A DNA stretch of 64,000 nt, from NCBI RefSeq assembly GCF_018294505.1, contig NC_057800.1, positions 471,864,955-471,928,954 on the forward strand, read 5' to 3'. The translations under genes were made by a program, and so were the position numbers. Source of the DNA: Triticum aestivum. Its lineage: Eukaryota; Streptophyta; Magnoliopsida; Poales; Poaceae. Positions 44,931 through 57,407 of the stretch are shown here, in pieces. The notes beneath the pieces are model-generated. The model had not been told where the DNA came from and did no database searches. It saw nothing but the letters and a program-made list of their open reading frames with translations. Every line of letters begins with the position of its first letter. The stretch's first letter is position 1.

Positions 44931-45525
44931 TACCCCGAAATATTTAAGATACTTCTTTGTCTCGTTGTGCTCCGAAAACTCCCTCCATCTCAACCCGCGC
45001 CTTGCTATCCCAAAATTACAACGCGCGCGAAAACTCCCACCTCCTGTGAAATCCCGACACGCAAAATGCCCGTGATACCCCTGAACCGAAAGAACCGCCT
45101 AGCACAAATCGATGGGGATACTTCCATTATTTACCCCACATTTCGGACAAGCGTGTCCCTAAGCCATGATTCCTCACTCCCATCCCATCAGCCCACCCAT
45201 TCGTACACCAAGGCCACGAAAACCCCCGAAGCCCCACACCCTCCTCCGTCTGCCACTCAGCCAGAGCCTCTTCCCCGAAGACGTCGTCCACAGCAACACC
45301 TCGACATCCCTCATCCACCGTACCGGATGAGGATCCGTCGTCAATCTCGTCGTCCCGCCGGTTCAGCCACCCCGTCCTCCACCTCCAAGGAGCTTCCCCG
45401 ACGTTCCCCTTGTCTTTCGCGCCACCTCCATTCCCACACCGTCGTCTTCACCTGCACCACCGGAAGAGCAGCATCATCACCGTTTCCTTGGATGAAGTTG
45501 AGGCCTAATCGGCACCACCAAAGAG
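44931..45525 (+). pseudogene. Exon-like GC-rich segment 1
   Basis: A GC-rich stretch with a long open frame (Pro/Arg/Ser-rich) to 45525, followed by AAAGAG then GTTGTACAC, a donor-like site that recurs at 46620/46621. I do not recognise the product. I recall similar sequence from many Triticeae loci, so it may be part of a dispersed gene-like repeat instead of a host gene. Confidence 0.3.
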
Positions 45526-45694
45526 GTTGTACACTAATCGCCGCATTTCCTTCTTGATTCGATCTCACGGTGCTACCGACGCTCGGTCCTGAGCCGACAT
45601 GGCGCTGCTCCATCCCTGGCGGCATCGCCGGCCACTTCCTCCACGACATCGCTCCCTCGGCGGCGACGTCCACATCAGTAGGAGCTGATGCTGC

Positions 45695-45815
45695 TTCAAC
45701 TCTTGCTCGTGCTGCTGCTCTGCTCTTGATCTCAGTCCCCTGCCTGGTCTGCTCTTGCTATTGCTCTTGCTCTTTCTCTTGCTCTAGCTGCTGCTCTCGC
45801 TCTTGCTCTTACTTG
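45695..45815 (+). repeat. Low-complexity GCTCTTGCT-rich tract
   Basis: Repeated GCTCTTGCT and GCTGCTG units in the presumed intron after segment 1. Confidence 0.8.
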
Positions 45816-45843
45816 CGATGCTGCTCCGATTTGGCTACACTTC

Positions 45844-46147
45844 AGTCGACTGAATCGACTTTTGGGTCAGTCGGTTTTCAGGGGGTGGGGTGGGGGGCTC
45901 ACCGGAGTTAAGGAAGAACCAGCCGCAGCGAGGAGGGGGGGCTCGCCAGAGAGGTACCCCGCTATCTATCTTATGGTTCAGGGTGGGGGCGGTGGCGTGG
46001 GGATTGCCAGAGAAAAAGCTCGGCACCGGGGGGCTAGAGGGATGGCTGGGGCGGCGTTGGGGAGTGATTTCGGGGCGGGTGGGGCGGCGCACCGCTGGCC
46101 ACGGGCGGCAGGGGGCGGCGGTTTGGCTGGTGGTGTCAGTCGACTAA
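45844..46147. other. GC-rich insert bounded by TCAGTCGACT
   Basis: TCAGTCGACT occurs at both ends (about 45842 and 46135) around a GC-rich 300-bp piece, with GCTACAC just outside on both sides. This could be a small transposed fragment, though target duplication and terminal repeats are unclear. Confidence 0.4.
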
Positions 46148-46216
46148 TGCTGCTACACGAACAGCTGCCCCGGCTCTCACACGCGCTGTTGCTACTTCTT
46201 TTCTGCTACTAGTGCG

Positions 46217-46317
46217 TTCAGTTTCGACAATAAAATTCAGTTTTGACCGCAAAATTCAGTTTCGACAGTTAAGTTTAGATTCGATAGTTAAATTCAGTTT
46301 CGACAGTTAAGTTCAGA
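46217..46317. repeat. Tandem repeat, 19-20-bp unit, about 5 copies
   Basis: TTCAGTTTCGACAGTTAAA and variants in direct succession. Confidence 0.88.
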
Positions 46318-46435
46318 GATGAGCGGCTAATGTATTTTACATCTAGCACTTTGTGGTTATGTATTTTACGTCATCTATTGGAGATGCTATTACAATTCCA
46401 CTCAGGTTAACGTTGTCTGTCTTGTCCTGCTTCAG

Positions 46436-46620
46436 CCTCAGCGTCGTACAACTCACCGGAGCTGCTCCAACGACGAAACCCTCCATCACAGCGGAGCAGT
46501 ACCCCGGGCTCCATATCAAGATGCCTAAGATGTTCTTCCCCTCCTCCGACAGCCAAGTCAGCCGGATCGTCCTCACCACCAACCCAATCATGCTGAGATC
46601 GACATGGCTTCTCCAAAGAG
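46436..46620 (+). pseudogene. Exon-like segment 2
   Basis: Preceded by a pyrimidine-rich acceptor-like site (TCTTGTCCTGCTTCAG, ending 46435) and followed by GAG then GTTGTACAC. One frame reads GAAPTTKPSITAEQYPG and KMFFPSSDSQVSR, similar to segment 3. The phase does not connect cleanly with segment 1, so the gene model is doubtful. Confidence 0.35.
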
Positions 46621-46929
46621 GTTGTACACTTGTTGCATCTCTTTTTACTCTACATGTTATATATATTGTCCACTGAGCACACGTAGTAACGTGAAATATG
46701 ATTAGTTTGTCCTACTATATGATAATCAGTGAGGTACCAGGCAACTTAGCTATCCGGACTCTCTTGAACGCCATCATTATTTATCTCTGCGCGTTTGAGT
46801 TGTGCATTTGTCGATGGGCTTGGGAGTTGAACTAGTAGGGCAGTGGTCTGGGTCCAAAGTAGTAGAAGTAGCACAAAAACATTTTTTGAGTGTAGGCTTT
46901 TCCTTGCTCAAGCCTGTCTACTAGAATCA
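46621..46929 (+). other. Sequence between exon-like segment 2 and a MITE-like repeat
   Basis: Non-coding, AT-rich. Nothing recognised. Confidence 0.4.
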
Positions 46930-47370
46930 CCAGTGCTTGAAAGGGAAAGTGAAGGGAAAAACATAGGAATTGGAAAGTTTCCTATGGTACTACTATTCAT
47001 GCATTTGGTTCAAAGGAATGGAGCAAAGGAAAATTGTAGGATTTGTTCATTTAGTGTCTCTTTGAAAGAAAAAACTGTAGGAATTTTAATATCCACTTGT
47101 CCTCCTTTTCAAATTCCTATTCATGAAGCACAAGACTAAGAGGTAGTAGCATAATAGCATTATAATCGTACATTTTCTTGTGGTTTGACTTAATCTCACC
47201 ATGCTTCTTTGCATCCTGTGATCTTCCAATTCTTGTGAACGAAACACCCACATTGGCAGAAATGCCGTCTTTTTAAATTCTCTATTTTGCACGTGCATTC
47301 CTATCCTATTACTGTGTATTTCCTATCCCTGCGTTGTTAGAATCCTCCAATTCAAACGAGCCATTACAAA
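46930..47370. mobile_element. MITE-like repeat, degenerate
   Basis: GGGAAAAACATAGGAATTGG and TTTGGTTCAAAGGAATGGAG on the left, and TCCTCCAATTCAAACGAGCC on the right, are typical edge sequences of a widespread grass MITE type. The boundaries are approximate. Confidence 0.45.
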
Positions 47371-47449
47371 ATTACTTATCTTATAGATAGTTTTCAAAGA
47401 AAACCTTGTGTGGTTTGTCCCGCTCCTGTTGCGCTGTTGTCCACCCTAG

Positions 47450-47629
47450 CTCAGCTGCTCCAATGACAGAAGGGTCCATCACAGCAAGGATCTCGCCTCC
47501 AGACTATCTTTCGCCGCCTCAGATCTTTTTCCCCGCCGCGAGCAGCCATGACAACTGCATTACCATCATCAACCGAGCAGATGACCTCGAGGACTACAAC
47601 CTCGAGGACTACACGGGTCCGCAAGAGAG
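47450..47629 (+). pseudogene. Exon-like segment 3, similar to segment 2
   Basis: Acceptor-like GTTGTCCACCCTAG (ends 47449), then a frame SAAPMTEGSITARI, PPQIFFPAASSHDN and LEDYNLEDY, then AGAG followed by GTCACAC. The first 32 bases after the acceptor share 26 positions with 46461-46492. The product is unknown. Confidence 0.35.
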
Positions 47630-47932
47630 GTCACACTCTTTCGTTTCTGCTTACGTTATGCATCACTTAATATTACATGCTACTTTACTGTCCTGTTCAC
47701 TGATTAGACTCTGAGTCAGCTCCGAACTAATGGTCAAACTTGAATTTTTAAATGGTTGTGGGGTACATATCGGTGCCGCAATCAATAGTATCTATCTACT
47801 ATCTGGTTAATGCCTGGTGTCTACTATGAGTTTCATGTTGGGTGGGAAACAAACAGTAAAGAAGCCATTATCTGTATTTTTTAACTAAAGACATTATCTG
47901 CCTGCTATCATTGATTTTGGGTCTATCCACAG

Positions 47933-48160
47933 GTTGCTACTGTCACGCTGGATTTCTACATGCACTCCTTACATAATCTCACTATGTTTTATTCCTATGC
48001 ATGTTAGTTACTGTACACAATGGAACAGAACATGTGTAGAGCAAAAGAGACGAGCCTTGCGTGGCAATAAAAAATCATGCAGATGTCGCTCCATGGTAGG
48101 CACAAAGGCAGCCCCTCCACCCATTTTGGATTGTAATCGAGAGGAAGATATCTGTTCTTA
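47933..48160 (+). pseudogene. Exon-like segment 4
   Basis: Acceptor-like GGGTCTATCCACAG ends at 47932. A frame continues to a TAG near 48158 (VEQKRRALRGNKKSCRCRSM, then ILDCNREEDICS). The Arg/Lys/Cys-rich stretch does not match a family I can name. Confidence 0.28.
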
Positions 48161-48249
48161 GGGGGATTCAGAAGGAGAAACCACTCCTATTTACCCCGTG
48201 AGGTCTTCGCTCTAACTTGGCATGCTGATGTTGGTTATATCATGCATAT

Positions 48250-48450
48250 GGTGCCTTGCATTGCTTAGTTTATACATCAAATATGTCATCTGCTTAGTTT
48301 AGACATGCTTTGTGTGAATGCCATCTGTTTAGTTTATTCATCGTTTATGTGAATCATGCAACGCCATCTTGTTTAGTCAGGCATCATATATGTGAATTTT
48401 GCAATGCCATCCGGCTTAGCCGGTCATCTTACATGTGAATTATATCAGGC
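48250..48450. repeat. Imperfect tandem repeat of about 40-50 bp
   Basis: Units of the form (G/T)TTAGTTTATTCATCGTTTATGTGAAT + CAATGCCATC occur about five times with drift. Confidence 0.7.
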
Positions 48451-48529
48451 CATCCTTTTTTCCTTACGTATTACATTTGTTAACAAAGTACATTCAACTA
48501 CTCTTCGTGTGCATTAGCCATTTAGCACG

Positions 48530-48645
48530 GTGATGGAAAATTCTGGAGTGAAAACAAGGTCTTCAGAGCAGACTATGCTATCTGATGAAGCACATATCTT
48601 GCTGGTTACGGATAGCTCCTCAGAGGAGGATTCAAAGACAGATGA
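48530..48645 (+). pseudogene. Exon-like segment 5, cut by an LTR
   Basis: ATGGAAAATTCTGGAGTG opens a frame SGVKTRSSEQTMLSDEAH, then LLVTDSSSEEDSKTDD, ending where the LTR starts at 48646. The acidic Ser-rich composition looks like real coding sequence. The protein family is unknown to me. Confidence 0.35.
48641..48645. repeat. Left target site (GATGA) of the second Tekay-like array
   Basis: GATGA directly precedes the LTR start TGTCAGGACC. The right-hand partner would lie beyond the window, so it is unconfirmed. Confidence 0.4.
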
Positions 48646-51600
48646 TGTCAGGACCCCGACTCAATGCCACATCGATCTAGCATGTAACACCTCATATCAC
48701 TTTGCGGCCTCACGCACGGTATTCCCACGGGTGTCGCCTTACCTTTGCCCGGGACTGTTTGCGCCTTTTGGCACACGTATATGACAGTGTCGCTAGCATC
48801 CATATGATAAGGAGCCCGGGGCTGACATGGCTAGTCGTAAACCCAAAGTGGCACAGACTTACAGGGACAGGCATCCATGACCCAGCATCGAACGTGTCGG
48901 TCATCAGCGAGTGAATCCAGGCTGTAGCACTGGGCTAGCAGGACTCCGGTGAACCGGGCTGTAGCGGGCTAACAGGACTCCGGTATTCATCGCGTGACAT
49001 TTTCCCGAAGGGACAGACACAGGAACGAAGAAGGACACATGCCGGCCAGCCTAAGTGTTCCGGAGCAGTAGCAAGCTACCATGGCTCGGTGGAAACACTA
49101 GGAGACATTTCCCGATAAGAGAGGCTACTAAAGATAAACAACTAGATAGTCAGATCCCACACATACCAAGCATTTCAATAACATACACACAATATGCTCG
49201 ATATGTGCAAACACAACATGGCATCACAACATGACTCTACGACTCAAGTAATTTATTCAATAGGCTCCGAGGAGCGAGATATTACAAACAGGGGTCTCAT
49301 GACCCAACATTCAGAGCATACAAATCAAAGCACAAGCGAAAGCTATCATGTCTGGGTACAGACATCTATAAATGAAAAAGGCTGAGAAGCCTGACTATCT
49401 ATCAGATCCTGCCGAGGGCACAAGATCGTAGCTGAGGTAACAAGCTAAACGTCGAAGTCCACGTGGAACTACTAGTGAGACTGAAGTCTCTCTGCAAAAA
49501 CATAAAATAGGCAAACGTGAGTACAAATGTACCCAGCAAGACTTACATCAGAACTAACTACATATGCATCATTTTCAACAAGGGGATGGTGGGGTTTAAC
49601 TGCAGCAAGCCAGCTTTGACTCGGTGGCTATCCTAAACTACGACTGCAAGCGACTCTTTTGAGGTGGCGCACACGAGTCCACATATTCACCATATCAATA
49701 CACCACTATGGATCCGCTCCTGTCTCCCTACGAGAACGCCATCCATAGCACTCACGCTTATCTTGCGCATTTTAAAGTATCCACTTTCACTTGTTTATGA
49801 ACTGATATAAGCAATCCAGAAGTCCTTTTCCGCGGACACGGCTATTCGAATAGATGATGTTAACCCTGCAGGGGTGTACTTCTTCATACATGTTTCCACC
49901 ACTTAGCGTCTGCACACGACATGTGCTCGGCAGACTTCAAGCGAAAGCCGACGTGGGTGTAGACCACGACCTACCTAAACACTCAAGTCTCTAGTCCAGG
50001 TTTATCGCCTATTCGGGTTCCATCCATGAGGAGATCCGGCCGGAGTTTCGCTCACAGCCCCAAACGATGTGAACAGGGTTCCGTGACACCAAACAGGCGC
50101 CCGGTATACCCGGCCACGTGCCTACCGCATCACAGCCCACCCCTACGGTCAGCGCTGTCCACGGCCTCCAGCATACTACAAACACCAGAAACTACTTGCA
50201 ACTCCTGGACAGAGGACAAGGGTGAATAAGAAGTCGAGCGGGGTCATATTTCAGGGCCCAATGTATGGTAGTAGCTGAATCATGGATCACAAACACAGAA
50301 CTCAGTTCCTGAGGACGGCTACAATGAGACAACCCACCATGTACTCCTACATGGCCTCTCACCGCTACCTTTACCAAATCGTGTTCACACACTTAGCTCA
50401 CACACAGTAGGACATGTTCACACACCTCTGATTCATCCCCGATGAATCAGACCTGACTCGACTCTAAGCAATAGCAGGCATGACAAACAAGCATGAATGA
50501 GTAGGCACAACAGGGCTCAAACAACTCCTACTCATGCTAGTGGGTTTCATCTATTTACTGTGGCAATGACAGGTCATGCAGAGGATAAAGGGGTTCAACT
50601 ACCGCAGCATGTAACAGATGATTCGGTGTTGTCCTAATGCAGTAAAAAGAGAGCAGGAGCGAGAGAGTGGGATTTTATCGGAATGAACAAGGGGGTTTTG
50701 CTTGCCTGGCACTTCTGAAGATAACATTGAGTCTTCGTCAGTGTCAACGATCGCATCATCGGTGTCACGTCTATCGAGAGGGGACAATTACCGGCAAATA
50801 CAGAAAAGACACGATCAATGCAATGCACAATATGATGCATGCTATGACATGGCAATATGAATGTGTTTTGGGCTAATGCACCTAAAACCAGATTAAATGA
50901 AGTTGGTTTGAATCCAAAATTCAAATTCAAACTCCATATGGGGTTATTTAAATGTCATTCACTTCATTTGTCCTAAACAGTAGTGATAAGTTGTTCTAAC
51001 ATGCATGAAAATGGTACAGATGGATTCCTTGAATTTTTCTGATAATTTTTCATATATAATTTATTTAATTTGGAGTTACGGTTAATTTTCTATGATTTTT
51101 AGAAGTTTTAGGCATTTTCTGGAATTTCCTGAATATTTAGAATTAAAATAATTCCAGAAAATGAATTATGGCGTCAGCATGACCTCATGCTGACCTCAGC
51201 AGGTCAACGGGCGGTCCAGGTCAAACCTGACGTGTGGGGTCCACACGTCAGTGACACAGGGGCTAATCCCGCGTTGACCCGGGCTTTGACCCACTACGGG
51301 GCCCACTGTCAGTGGCTGTGGGGGGGTGTTTAGAGCGTCATTAGTGCTAATTAGGCGTGCCACGTCGGCAGTCGCCGGAGTGTCGCCGGCGACGACCACG
51401 GCCGACAGCGGAGGTGCGCCGTGCGCTCGCTACGGAGCACCATTTGACGTGCGGTTTGCTCCTACGGGTTCCTGGGAGGAAGGCGCATCTAAAGAGGTAA
51501 GTGACAGCAGCTGGGGTGGCCGGAGCTGCCGGCGGCGAGCTCCTTTGCGGCTGCCGGAGTTCGGGCAATCTCGGGGTCGGGGTTAGGAAGCACGGCAGGA

Positions 51601-51683
51601 GGAGCTGGGGCGTGCTACGGACTCCTGAGATCACGATGAGCACGTCAGTGGGCTCGGATACGAGCTGGGGTGGAAGAATGGAC
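48646..51683 (-). repeat. LTR A (truncated)
   Basis: Aligns with B and C over about 2.7 kb. The GC-rich part after about 51390 is diverged. It ends at about 51683 where internal sequence begins, so the biological start of this LTR is missing. Confidence 0.85.
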
Positions 51684-51843
51684 TGACTCAGATCAGAATG
51701 TCATAAGGTATAAGGAGTAAAAAAAGAGCCTTACGTTCCAACCCACAAACAATTCCCCTACATATAACTAAAGAATTTCTAGACTCAACATCGACCAGTT
51801 TGGCTTGGAGAACCTACAGGCAGTCCGGCTCTGATGCCAACGC
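51684..51843 (-). other. Residual internal sequence and primer site next to LTR B
   Basis: 160 bp matching 59899-60057. The minus strand reads TTGGCATCAGAGCC next to LTR B, i.e. the primer site with one changed base. Everything else of this internal region is deleted. Confidence 0.8.
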
Positions 51844-54800
51844 TGTCAGGACCCCGACTCGATGTCACATCGATCTAGCTGGTAACACCTCATATCACTT
51901 TGCGGCCTCACGCACGGTATCCCCACGGGTGTCGTCTTACCTTTTCCCGGGACCGTTTGCGCCTTTTGGCTCACGTATATGATAGTGTCGCTAGCATCCA
52001 TATGATAAAGAGCCCGGGCTGACATGACTAGTCGTAAACCCAAAGTGGCACAGACTTACAGGGACAGGCATCCATGACCCAGCTTCGAACGTGTCGGTCA
52101 TCAGCAAGTGGGTCCGGGCTGTAGCACTGGGCTAGCGGGACTCCGGTAAACCGGGCTGTAGCGGGCTAACAGGACTCCGGTACTCAAAGCGTGACATTTC
52201 CCCGAAGGGACAGACACAGGAACGAAGAAGGACACATGCCGGCCAGCCTAAGTGTTCCAGAGCAGTAGCAAGCTACCATGGCTCAGCGGTAACACTAGGA
52301 GACATTTCCCGGTAAGAGAGGCTACTAAAGATAAACAACTAGATAGTCAGATCCCACACATACCAAGCATTTCAATAACATACACACAATATGCTCGATA
52401 TGTGCAATACAACATGGCATCACAAAATGACTCTACGACTCAAGTAGTTTATTCAATAGGCTCCGAGGAGCGAGATATTACAAACAGGGGTCTCATGACC
52501 CAACATTCAGAGCATACAAATCAAAGCACAAGCGGAAGCTATCATGTCTGAGTACAGACATCTATAAATGAAAAAGGCTGAGAAGCCTGACTATCTATCA
52601 GATCCTGCCGAGGGCACAAGATCGTAGCTGAGGTATCAAGCTAAACGTCGAAGTCCACGTGAAACTACTAGCGAGACCGAAGTCTCTCTGCAAAACATAA
52701 AATAGGCAAACGTGAGTACAAATGTACCCAGCAAGACTTACATCAGAACTATCTACATATGCATCATTATCAACAAAGGGGATGGTAGGGTTTAACTGCA
52801 GCAAGCCAGCTTTGACTCGGTGGCTATCCTGAACTACGACTGCGAGTAACTTTTTGAGGTGGCGCACACGAGTCCACATATTCACCATATCAATACACCA
52901 CTATGGATCCGCTCACGTCTCCCTACGAGAACGCCATCCATAGCACTCACGCTTATCTTGCGTATTTTAGAGTATCCACTTTCACTTGTCTATGAACTGA
53001 TATAAGCAACCCAGAAGTCCTTTTCCGCGGACACGGCTATTCGAATAGATGATGTTAACCCTGCAGGGGTGTACTTCTTCATACATGTTTCCACCACTTA
53101 GCGTCTGCACAGGACATGTGCTCGGCAGACTTCAAGCGAAAGCCGACGTGGGTGTAGACCACGACCTACCTAAACACTCAAGTCTCTAGTCCAGGTTTAT
53201 CGCCTATTCGGGTTCCATCCATGAGGAGATCCGGCCGGAGTTTCGCTCACAGCCCCAAACGATGTGAACAGGGTTCCCGAGATACCAAACGGGCATCCGG
53301 TACACCGTGCCACGTACCTACCGCATCACAGCCCACCCCTACGGTCAGCGCTGTCCACGGCCTCCAGTAAGCTACAAACACCAGAAACTACTTGCAACTC
53401 CTGGACAGAGGACTAGGGTGAATAAGAAGTCGAGCGGGGTCATATTTCAGGGCCCAATGCATGGTAGTAGCTGAATCATGGATCACAAACACAGAACTCA
53501 GTTCCTAAGGACGGCTTCAATGAGACAACCCACCATGTACTCCTACATGGCCTCTCACCGACACCTTTTACCAAATCGTGTTCACACACTTAGCTCACAC
53601 ATAGTAGGACATGTTCACACACCTCTGATTCATCCTCGATGAATCAGACCCGACTCAACTCTAAGCAGTAGCAGGCATGACAAACAAGCATGAATGAGTA
53701 GGCACAACAGGGCTCAAACAACTCCTACTCATGCTAGTGGGTTTCATCTATTTACTGTGGAATGACAGGTCATGCAGAGGATAAAGGGGTTCAGCTACCG
53801 CAGCAAGTAACAGATGAATCGGTGTTGTCCTAATGCAGTAAAAGAGAGCAGGAGCGAGAGAGTAGGATTGTATCGGAATGAACAAGGGGGTTTTTCTTGC
53901 CTGGCACTTCTGAAGATAACGTTGAGTCTTCATCAGTGTCAACGATCACATCATCGGTATCACATCTATCGAGAGGGGACAAATACCGGCAACACAGAAG
54001 GGAACACAATCAATGCAATGCACAATATGATGCATGCTATGACATGGCAATATGAATGTGTTTTGGGCTAATGCACCTAAAACCAGATTAAATGAAGTTG
54101 GTTTGAATCCAAGATTCAAATTCAAACTCCATATGTGGATATTTAAATGCCATTAGTATGATTTGTGCTAAACAGCATCTATAAGTTGTTCTGACATGCA
54201 TGAAAATGGTACAGATGGATTCCTTGAATTTTTCTGATAATTTTTCATATATAAATTATTTAATTTGGAGTTACGGTTGAATTTCTATGATTTATTGAAG
54301 TTTATACAATTTTCTGGATTTTCTGATTTATTTTTAAATCCAGAAAATACTTATTGCGTCAGCATTGCGTCACTATGACGTCAGCAGGTCAACGGGCGCC
54401 GTCCAGGTCAAACCTGACGTGTGGGATCCACACGTCAGTGACACAGGAGCTAATCCCGGTCAAACCCAGCGCTGACTGGGGTTTGACCAGGGGTGGGGCC
54501 CACTGTCAGTGGCTGTGGGGGTGTTTAGTGTGGTCATTAGTGCTAATTAGGCGTGCCACATCGGCAGTCGCCGGAGTGTCGCCGGCGGCGACCCGAAACG
54601 NNNNNNNNNNNNNNNNNNNNNNNNNNNNNNNNNNNNNNNNNNNNNNNNNNNNNNNNNNNNNNNNNNNNNNNNNNNNNNNNNNNNNNNNNNNNNNNNNNNN
54701 NNNNNNNNNNNNNNNNNNNNNNNNNNNNNNNNNNNNNNNNNNNNNNNNNNNNNNNNNNNNNNNNNNNNNNNNNNNNNNNNNNNNNNNNNNNNNNNNNNNN

Positions 54801-56083
54801 NNNNNNNNNNNNNNNNNNNNNNNNNNNNNNNNNNNNNNNNNNNNNNNNNNNNNNNNNNNNNNNNNNNNNNNNNNNNNNNNNNNNNNNNNNNNNNNNNNNN
54901 NNNNNNNNNNNNNNNNNNNNNNNNNNNNNNNNNNNNNNNNNNNNNNNNNNNNNNNNNNNNNNNNNNNNNNNNNNNNNNNNNNNNNNNNNNNNNNNNNNNN
55001 NNNNNNNNNNNNNNNNNNNNNNNNNNNNNNNNNNNNNNNNNNNNNNNNNNNNNNNNNNNNNNNNNNNNNNNNNNNNNNNNNNNNNNNNNNNNNNNNNNNN
55101 NNNNNNNNNNNNNNNNNNNNNNNNNNNNNNNNNNNNNNNNNNNNNNNNNNNNNNNNNNNNNNNNNNNNNNNNNNNNNNNNNNNNNNNNNNNNNNNNNNNN
55201 NNNNNNNNNNNNNNNNNNNNNNNNNNNNNNNNNNNNNNNNNNNNNNNNNNNNNNNNNNNNNNNNNNNNNNNNNNNNNNNNNNNNNNNNNNNNNNNNNNNN
55301 NNNNNNNNNNNNNNNNNNNNNNNNNNNNNNNNNNNNNNNNNNNNNNNNNNNNNNNNNNNNNNNNNNNNNNNNNNNNNNNNNNNNNNNAATGGGGTTCAGG
55401 GGGGAGAGAGGGGAGGTGCAGGGGGCGAGGGCGTCTCCGTGGCGTCGCGAGGGAGTCGGGGAGGCTGCCACGGCGAAGCAGGAGGTGGCCGGCGCTCTTC
55501 GGGCGCGCGCCACGCCTCGCCTCTGCCTACTGGCAGAGGAAGAAGAGGACAAGGGGGGGGGGGAAGGAGGTGGGCTGGGCCATGCAGGTGGGCTGCACAG
55601 GGGAGGCTGGGCCAGCACAGGTGAGCGCCAGGTACTTCTTCTCTTTTCTTTTACTTTTTTTCTATTTTCTGTAGTTTGTTTTGATTTAGTTTAGCAACTA
55701 AATCATTTAAATAAATTCTGTAGATTTTTATGTGGCTTGCTAAAATATATACAAAGCCACTCACAAACTTCCAGAATTATTGGAGTCATATTTAATATAT
55801 ATTAAATATAAATCCAAAGCAAATAGTTATTGGATTAATTTAAATGGCCAAAATAATTATCTCTGTGACTCCAAAAATATTGGTTTAATTTTTACCTCTT
55901 ACCAATATTTCCATGGAATAACAGGAACATTTTCTTGGACACATTTGAAGCAATTTTTATCTTGATCATTTTTTTAAGGGATTCTGAGGCTTTGAAAATT
56001 CCTCAATTCAAATTTTATTTGAATTTAAACATGATGCAGCAACCAAGCTAGTCCAAGGCCAGGGTAAAGCTAGGGATGTGACA
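51844..56083 (-). repeat. LTR B (contains the assembly gap)
   Basis: Starts TGTCAGGACC and ends AGCTAGGGATGTGACA. It is followed by ACTCACCCCCACTAAAC, whose complement is a G-rich tract fitting the polypurine tract. Total span is 4240 bp including 787 unknown bases. Confidence 0.85.
54601..55387. other. Assembly gap (787 N)
   Basis: A run of N inside the GC-rich part of LTR B. Long apparent reading frames across it are artefacts. The equivalent part of LTR C starts at 62817. Confidence 0.99.
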
Positions 56084-57309
56084 ACTCACCCCCACTAAAC
56101 AAGAATCTCGTCTCGAGATTCGAGCGTAGGGTAAGGTGAAGGGGAACGCAACTAGTACAATCTTCACGATCCAGGTTGCACTTCAGTTGAACGTTGATTC
56201 GATCACCATCATTGTCTTGAAGTCTTGCTCTGAGAACTCCAACTAACATAACAACGAGAGGGGAAGGGGACTCTAGAAGGACTGATCTTTTCGAAGATCG
56301 AACAACTCAGGATTAACTCACGGAATGAGACATAGAACCATCTTTCGGTTTGAGACACGAGATACACATCAATAGGGGTGGAAGAAACGGATGACGAAGG
56401 TTCACTAGGTAGACAACAATTTCATACCTAAGAAGGTGGTAAACGATTGTCAACGTAGCGAGGAGTTGAGTTGCCATGATACCATAACGATACACCTTAG
56501 GGAAGGTGACTCATAGAGATATCCCCTTAAGTGGCAAAAAGAATTACTTTTGATTCAGAGATCATTGAAACTCTTTAAACCAGCCTAAGGCAATTCTCGA
56601 GCGATCGTTTGGAGGGGGTCGGTAGAATGGCATACTCGGGCTTGGATGATGTGGATTACCTTGTTGAAGACAACGTAATGGATGAATCTGCTTATCACCG
56701 GAGGTGGAAGAGACCCATGGTGGAATGGCACATTGGCGGTGCAAGCTAGGAACAAAATGCAAATGCTGGGAATGATTCTGGTAACTGGGGAAGAACCCAA
56801 CAATAGAGAGTGAATTCACCATTTGAAAAGATCATAGCATTGCCGAGGAAACTGAGAGTAATCCCAGTTAGTGCTGATGATAACACCTAGCGCTTGTGCG
56901 TGCTCTCAAGAACTTGAGCATTTCCATATTCATCAAGGTTTTACCAACATCCGTGTCAAGGATCCTGGCAACACAACATACCACCATGATGAACATCGAT
57001 GGACGATGCAGATGCAAAGGAAGATAACACCTTCTCAGATTTCACCTTAGCGAGGCCAAGGAAATAAAAATCTGGATGATCGACCGAGAGACATTTAGCA
57101 CTCCGCTTCTAATGTTCTCCTTGATGTGCTAGTGTAACCCATTCATAGATATGGTTTGATATCTAGAACATCAAGTAAAAAGGTCGGACTTCGGGATCTC
57201 AAAATCCATAGGGGCAACTAGGGAGTAAATCCTACGAAATCCCTATGGGGAGGTGGCCAACTTCCTCAATCAAGATATTATAATAATAGGTCTTCCGGTT
57301 GGGTGTGTT

Positions 57310-57407
57310 GGCCACGACATCCACTTTACCGGTTATCGAGGGACCAATATTATAGTTCTTGGAAAATGTTCCAACCATCATATCTGCCTGAGATTCAGAT
57401 CTGGTTG
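57310..57407 (-). pseudogene. RNase H remnant
   Basis: On the minus strand QPDLNLRQ (57407-57384), then a WLE and K-Y-N-I pattern, and GKVDVVANTPNRKT (ending about 57290). Compare the intact RNase H of the other Tekay-like element ([18 protein letters not shown] and [12 protein letters not shown]). Confidence 0.65.

Noticed and set aside
54354..55694. Very long open frames on both strands across 54601-55387
   Set aside because: They cross a run of 787 N and are artefacts of the gap.
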